Shown here: in pieces, positions 17,466 to 19,904 of the stretch
Position numbering within the stretch: the first letter of the stretch is position 1
Layout of the letters: the number at the start of each line of letters is the position of its first letter
Assembly: GCA_025526915.1 (NCBI GenBank)
Contig: JAHLKH010000329.1
Coordinates: forward strand, 1 to 19,904
Direction of reading: 5' to 3'
Origin: Entophlyctis helioformis
Taxonomy: Eukaryota; Chytridiomycota; Chytridiomycetes; Chytridiales; Chytriomycetaceae
Length of the DNA stretch: 19,904 nucleotides
Notes under the pieces: model-generated
The model's input: the letters and a program-made list of their open reading frames with translations, nothing else
Databases searched by the model: none
What the model was told of the DNA's origin: nothing
Position numbers and translations under genes: made by a program

Positions 17466-18422
17466 TGGCCGCTCAATAAACCCTCTGATGATCCAGTCCA
17501 GCAACCAGTCACTGATTCATGACCGATCACCTTGTCCGGCATTGACCCGTGCGAGTGCCGTGCGAGTGCCGTGGAGGTGCCGTCCCCGGCTGTCCCTCCC
17601 GTCGTCCCTGTGCCACTTTCTCCAGCAGCGGGGTCTTGACCGCCTCCCTCCCGTCAGCGTTTGTCCATCAGTGTTTGTCCGGGTTCACCGACGGATAAAC
17701 ACGCAAACGCGTGTTTCAGGGAGCGCGAAAAAATGGACGCAGCGTCTGGATGGACAACAATGTCGGAGAGGGCGGCGAGCTGGTCGCGAGGGCGGGGTTT
17801 GGCCGCCACGTGGGTCGCTCCCTCGGTGGCTGCAGAGTACCCTCTCCACCCCGCCGCTGGCTGGTCGAATCAGCGTGCGCCTGTGTGCCGGAGGGATCGC
17901 ACAGCTGCAGATGCACAGGCCCCGTTGCGCCACCCGAGTGACGCAGGGTGAGTGTGGCTGTGTGGTGTGCCTGGGCTCTCGCTGCTGCGCTCGTGCTGTC
18001 CGGCTGCGTGCCGCGCTCCGCCCAGACGCGCAGTCGCAGAAGTGCCTCCATCCGTGCAACCTGCAGCTTCGGGCAGACGCAGGTTTGAGCGAGAGAGCAC
18101 GCACGAGCCCACGCACGAGCGCAGTCCAGAGGGCGAGGTTGTGCACCACGGCACGGGACGGCTGCAGATAAAGAGAGCGACGCCCGCCCGGTCTGGCTGG
18201 CTGCATCGCATCGCATGCACTGCCACCTCATCGCACGACTCGGCACGCCCTTGCCCCAGCCACACGCACCCGCATCGCACTGTCCAAGCCACACACTGAC
18301 TCAACGCACCTCATTCCGCCTCACCGCCACGTCACCTTGCCCACTTTCCCCACAAAGAACCGATCCGACCTTCCCGCTCTTTGCCTCGTTCCCATCAAAC
18401 AACCTTGCCATCCAGCCTAGCC
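17466..18422. other. Long intergenic region upstream of the kinase gene
   Basis: 957 bp with no convincing gene; open frames here lack any domain pattern and overlap in all phases. It starts with the DUF1295 3' flank. GTGCGAGTGCC repeats lie near 17550. The last 120 bp before ATG 18423 are strongly pyrimidine-rich (for example CACCTTGCCCACTTTCCCC), as in many fungal core promoters. A GCAGATAAAGAG word lies at about 18164. Confidence 0.5.
17475..17480 (+). terminator. Polyadenylation signal AATAAA for the DUF1295 gene
   Basis: An exact hexamer 10 nt after the TGA at 17463-17465. Unusually close to the stop but in the right orientation. Confidence 0.45.
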
Positions 18423-19904
18423 ATGCCGCATCCAACCACCACAACCGCCTTCGACCCGCAGAGCATCGTGGGCACCACGCTGCACAGTCCCCGTCTGGGC
18501 CCGCTCGTCGTGCAGCGCATCATCGGCTCTGGCGCCTTTGCCGCCGCCGTCTTTGCCGCCCAGTCGCTGTCGCCGCCATACACCACGTTTGCCGTCAAGC
18601 GCATCGCATTCTCGCCGCTGCCGTCGCCTGTGGCAGTGTCGGCGTGCAACGGCTGCGACCAGCTGGCGACGTCTGCCTCGTGCGGATCGTCGTGCTCGTC
18701 GTGCTCTTCATGCTCCTCATGGTCGTCAACGTCGCTGCACTCTGCTGGCCAGACTGCTCCGTCCACATCCCCCGTGTCGTCGACGGCCGGCCCGTCCACG
18801 TCCATGGCCACGCTGTTCGCCAACGCCCTCTCGCTCGTCTGCAACAGCGCCAGCACCGCCCTGCCGGCCCTTGCAGGCTCAAACACGACGGCAAACACAG
18901 CCGCCAATGGCCATGCAGCCGACACGGCACACGCTCACGCTCAGGCTGTCGCACAGGCAGTCGCACACGCACACGAACAGGCACACGCACATGCAGTCGC
19001 CAAGGCACAGCGGCTGCGTGCCAAGGAGCGCGACGCCGTGCTCAAGGAGCTGCGCTTCATGTCGGCGCTGGCCGGCCTGCGGTCTGTCGTGGCGCTGTAC
19101 GACTGCATCGAGACCGACTCGCACATGGACATTGTCATGGAGCTGTGCGCCACCGATCTGTTCCACTCGCTGTCGTCGTCTGCGGCCGTCCAAGTGCAGC
19201 ACCCGCACCCGCACCTGGACCCGCAGCTGCATGCGCAGTCATCGCTGTCGCATAGCATTGCAACCGGTGGCGTGCAGCACCCGGACCTGGCGCGCGAGCT
19301 GATCCTGCAGCTCATCGACGCCGTCAGCGACTGCCACGCGCGCGGCGTGTTCCACCGCGACCTCAAGCCCGAGAACATTCTGGTCTCGGAGACGGATCTG
19401 TGTCTCAAGCTGGTCGACTTTGGCCTTGCGTCGCACGAGCGGCTGTCGTCGCAGTTTGGCTGCGGCTCGCTGCGCTACATGGCTCCCGAGTGTGCCTCTC
19501 CCGTGCTGCTCGCTGCAGTCAACGACAACATCAATGACAACGACAACGACTACAACGCTGCAGGCAGCGCTGTCGAGTTTGCGCCGTACGACTGCTGCCT
19601 CGACGACATCTGGTCGGTCGGCATCCTCGTGCTCAACATCCTCACGGCCAAGAACCCGTGGGAAGTCGCCGACCCAGCCGTCGATGCCAACTACGCCACG
19701 TATCTGACCGTCAACCGCGCCGACTCGCTCGCCAACACCTTTGGCCTGACCCCCGAGACGGCGCGCGTCGTGGCTGGTCTGCTGCACCCGAACCCTGCAC
19801 GGCGCTGGTCGCTGTCTCGTGCTCGTCGCCACGTGGCGTCCATCTCCACCTTTATTGCGCCGCCACCATCGCCCCACCGCCCGCACCTGTTGCTGTGCAT
19901 GTCG
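18423..19904 (+). CDS. Ran1/Pat1/Ksp1-like serine/threonine kinase, 3' truncated by window end
   Basis: 494 codons are open from ATG 18423 to the window edge, without introns. Kinase landmarks: glycine loop GSGAFAAAVFAAQ, VAIK-type Lys59 (FAVKRIAF), and helix C Glu209 (LKELRFMSAL). The catalytic loop HRDLKPEN starts at His311, DFG Asp332 lies in VDFGLAS, and the activation segment ends FGCGSLRYMAPEC (Glu356). Subdomain IX is DIWSVGILVLNILTAKNPW (Asp395). FGCGS-YM-PEC and the NPW stretch mark the fungal Ran1/Pat1/Ksp1/Vhs1 group, which links nutrient status to growth or meiosis. Unusual: about 150 residues separate Lys59 from Glu209, where about 15 are normal. This insert is Ser/Cys-rich, then Ala/His/Gln-rich. 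A second Asn/Asp insert follows the PEC motif. The last codons (HLLLCMS) may be out of frame, because the neighbouring frame reads PPAPVAVHV, matching the left-edge tail. Confidence 0.9.
   Translation, partial: MPHPTTTTAFDPQSIVGTTLHSPRLGPLVVQRIIGSGAFAAAVFAAQSLSPPYTTFAVKRIAFSPLPSPVAVSACNGCDQLATSASCGSSCSSCSSCSSWSSTSLHSAGQTAPSTSPVSSTAGPSTSMATLFANALSLVCNSASTALPALAGSNTTANTAANGHAADTAHAHAQAVAQAVAHAHEQAHAHAVAKAQRLRAKERDAVLKELRFMSALAGLRSVVALYDCIETDSHMDIVMELCATDLFHSLSSSAAVQVQHPHPHLDPQLHAQSSLSHSIATGGVQHPDLARELILQLIDAVSDCHARGVFHRDLKPENILVSETDLCLKLVDFGLASHERLSSQFGCGSLRYMAPECASPVLLAAVNDNINDNDNDYNAAGSAVEFAPYDCCLDDIWSVGILVLNILTAKNPWEVADPAVDANYATYLTVNRADSLANTFGLTPETARVVAGLLHPNPARRWSLSRARRHVASISTFIAPPPSPHRPHLLLCMS

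Noticed and set aside
17374..18171. 265-aa ORF between the DUF1295 and kinase genes
   Set aside because: It starts in the wrong frame of the DUF1295 3' end, shows Arg/Pro/Ala-rich composition typical of random GC-rich frames, and has no motif.

Overview
The window is nuclear DNA from a fungus, most likely an early-diverging, chytrid-like one; the lineage is inference. Genes are GC-rich and several are split by short introns of about 44-355 nt with GT-AG ends, or in two cases GC-AG ends. The gene set combines a fungal Ran1/Pat1/Ksp1-type kinase, Ale1-type MBOAT acyltransferases, a class C (GABA-B-like) GPCR and a plant-style leucine-rich-repeat (LRR) protein. There is also a eukaryotic tRNA-Phe with a Pol III T-run. 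Nothing looks bacterial or viral.

Left part (1-7147): the 3' end of a gene with a kinase-like tail, then MBOAT copy 1 (+). A LURP-one/tubby-like gene (-) follows, sharing a 514-bp divergent promoter with MBOAT copy 2 (+), and then an AIG1/FAR-17a-like membrane hydrolase (+). The MBOAT copies are a tandem pair with matching first and second exons but different intron content and C-termini.

Middle (7148-9279): a short two-finger C2H2 gene, a possible 3' fragment of a non-LTR retrotransposon (-), GA/GT microsatellites, tRNA-Phe (-) and a degenerate minisatellite field.

Right part (9280-19904): a 12-exon LRR gene (-) is divergent from a class C GPCR gene (+), with only 126 bp between their start codons. 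Both encode N-terminal signal peptides. Downstream are a 5'-truncated DUF1295 copy, a complete DUF1295 gene (steroid 5-alpha-reductase-like membrane protein) and an intronless Ran1-like kinase that runs off the right end. The last 21 bases of the window match the first 21 at 19 positions. Joined end to start, the kinase tail would read on into the coding tail at the left edge.

Themes: many products are membrane or secreted (two MBOATs, AIG1-like, DUF1295, LRR, GPCR). The LRR-GPCR pair is the best candidate for an undescribed sensory unit. About 18 single-base frame breaks, nearly all at homopolymers, occur in otherwise conserved genes and are concentrated in the GPCR. The 1680-nt LRR coding sequence has none. 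I treat the breaks as probable assembly errors and flag them individually. With them compensated, the MBOAT, AIG1-like, GPCR and DUF1295 frames all close exactly.
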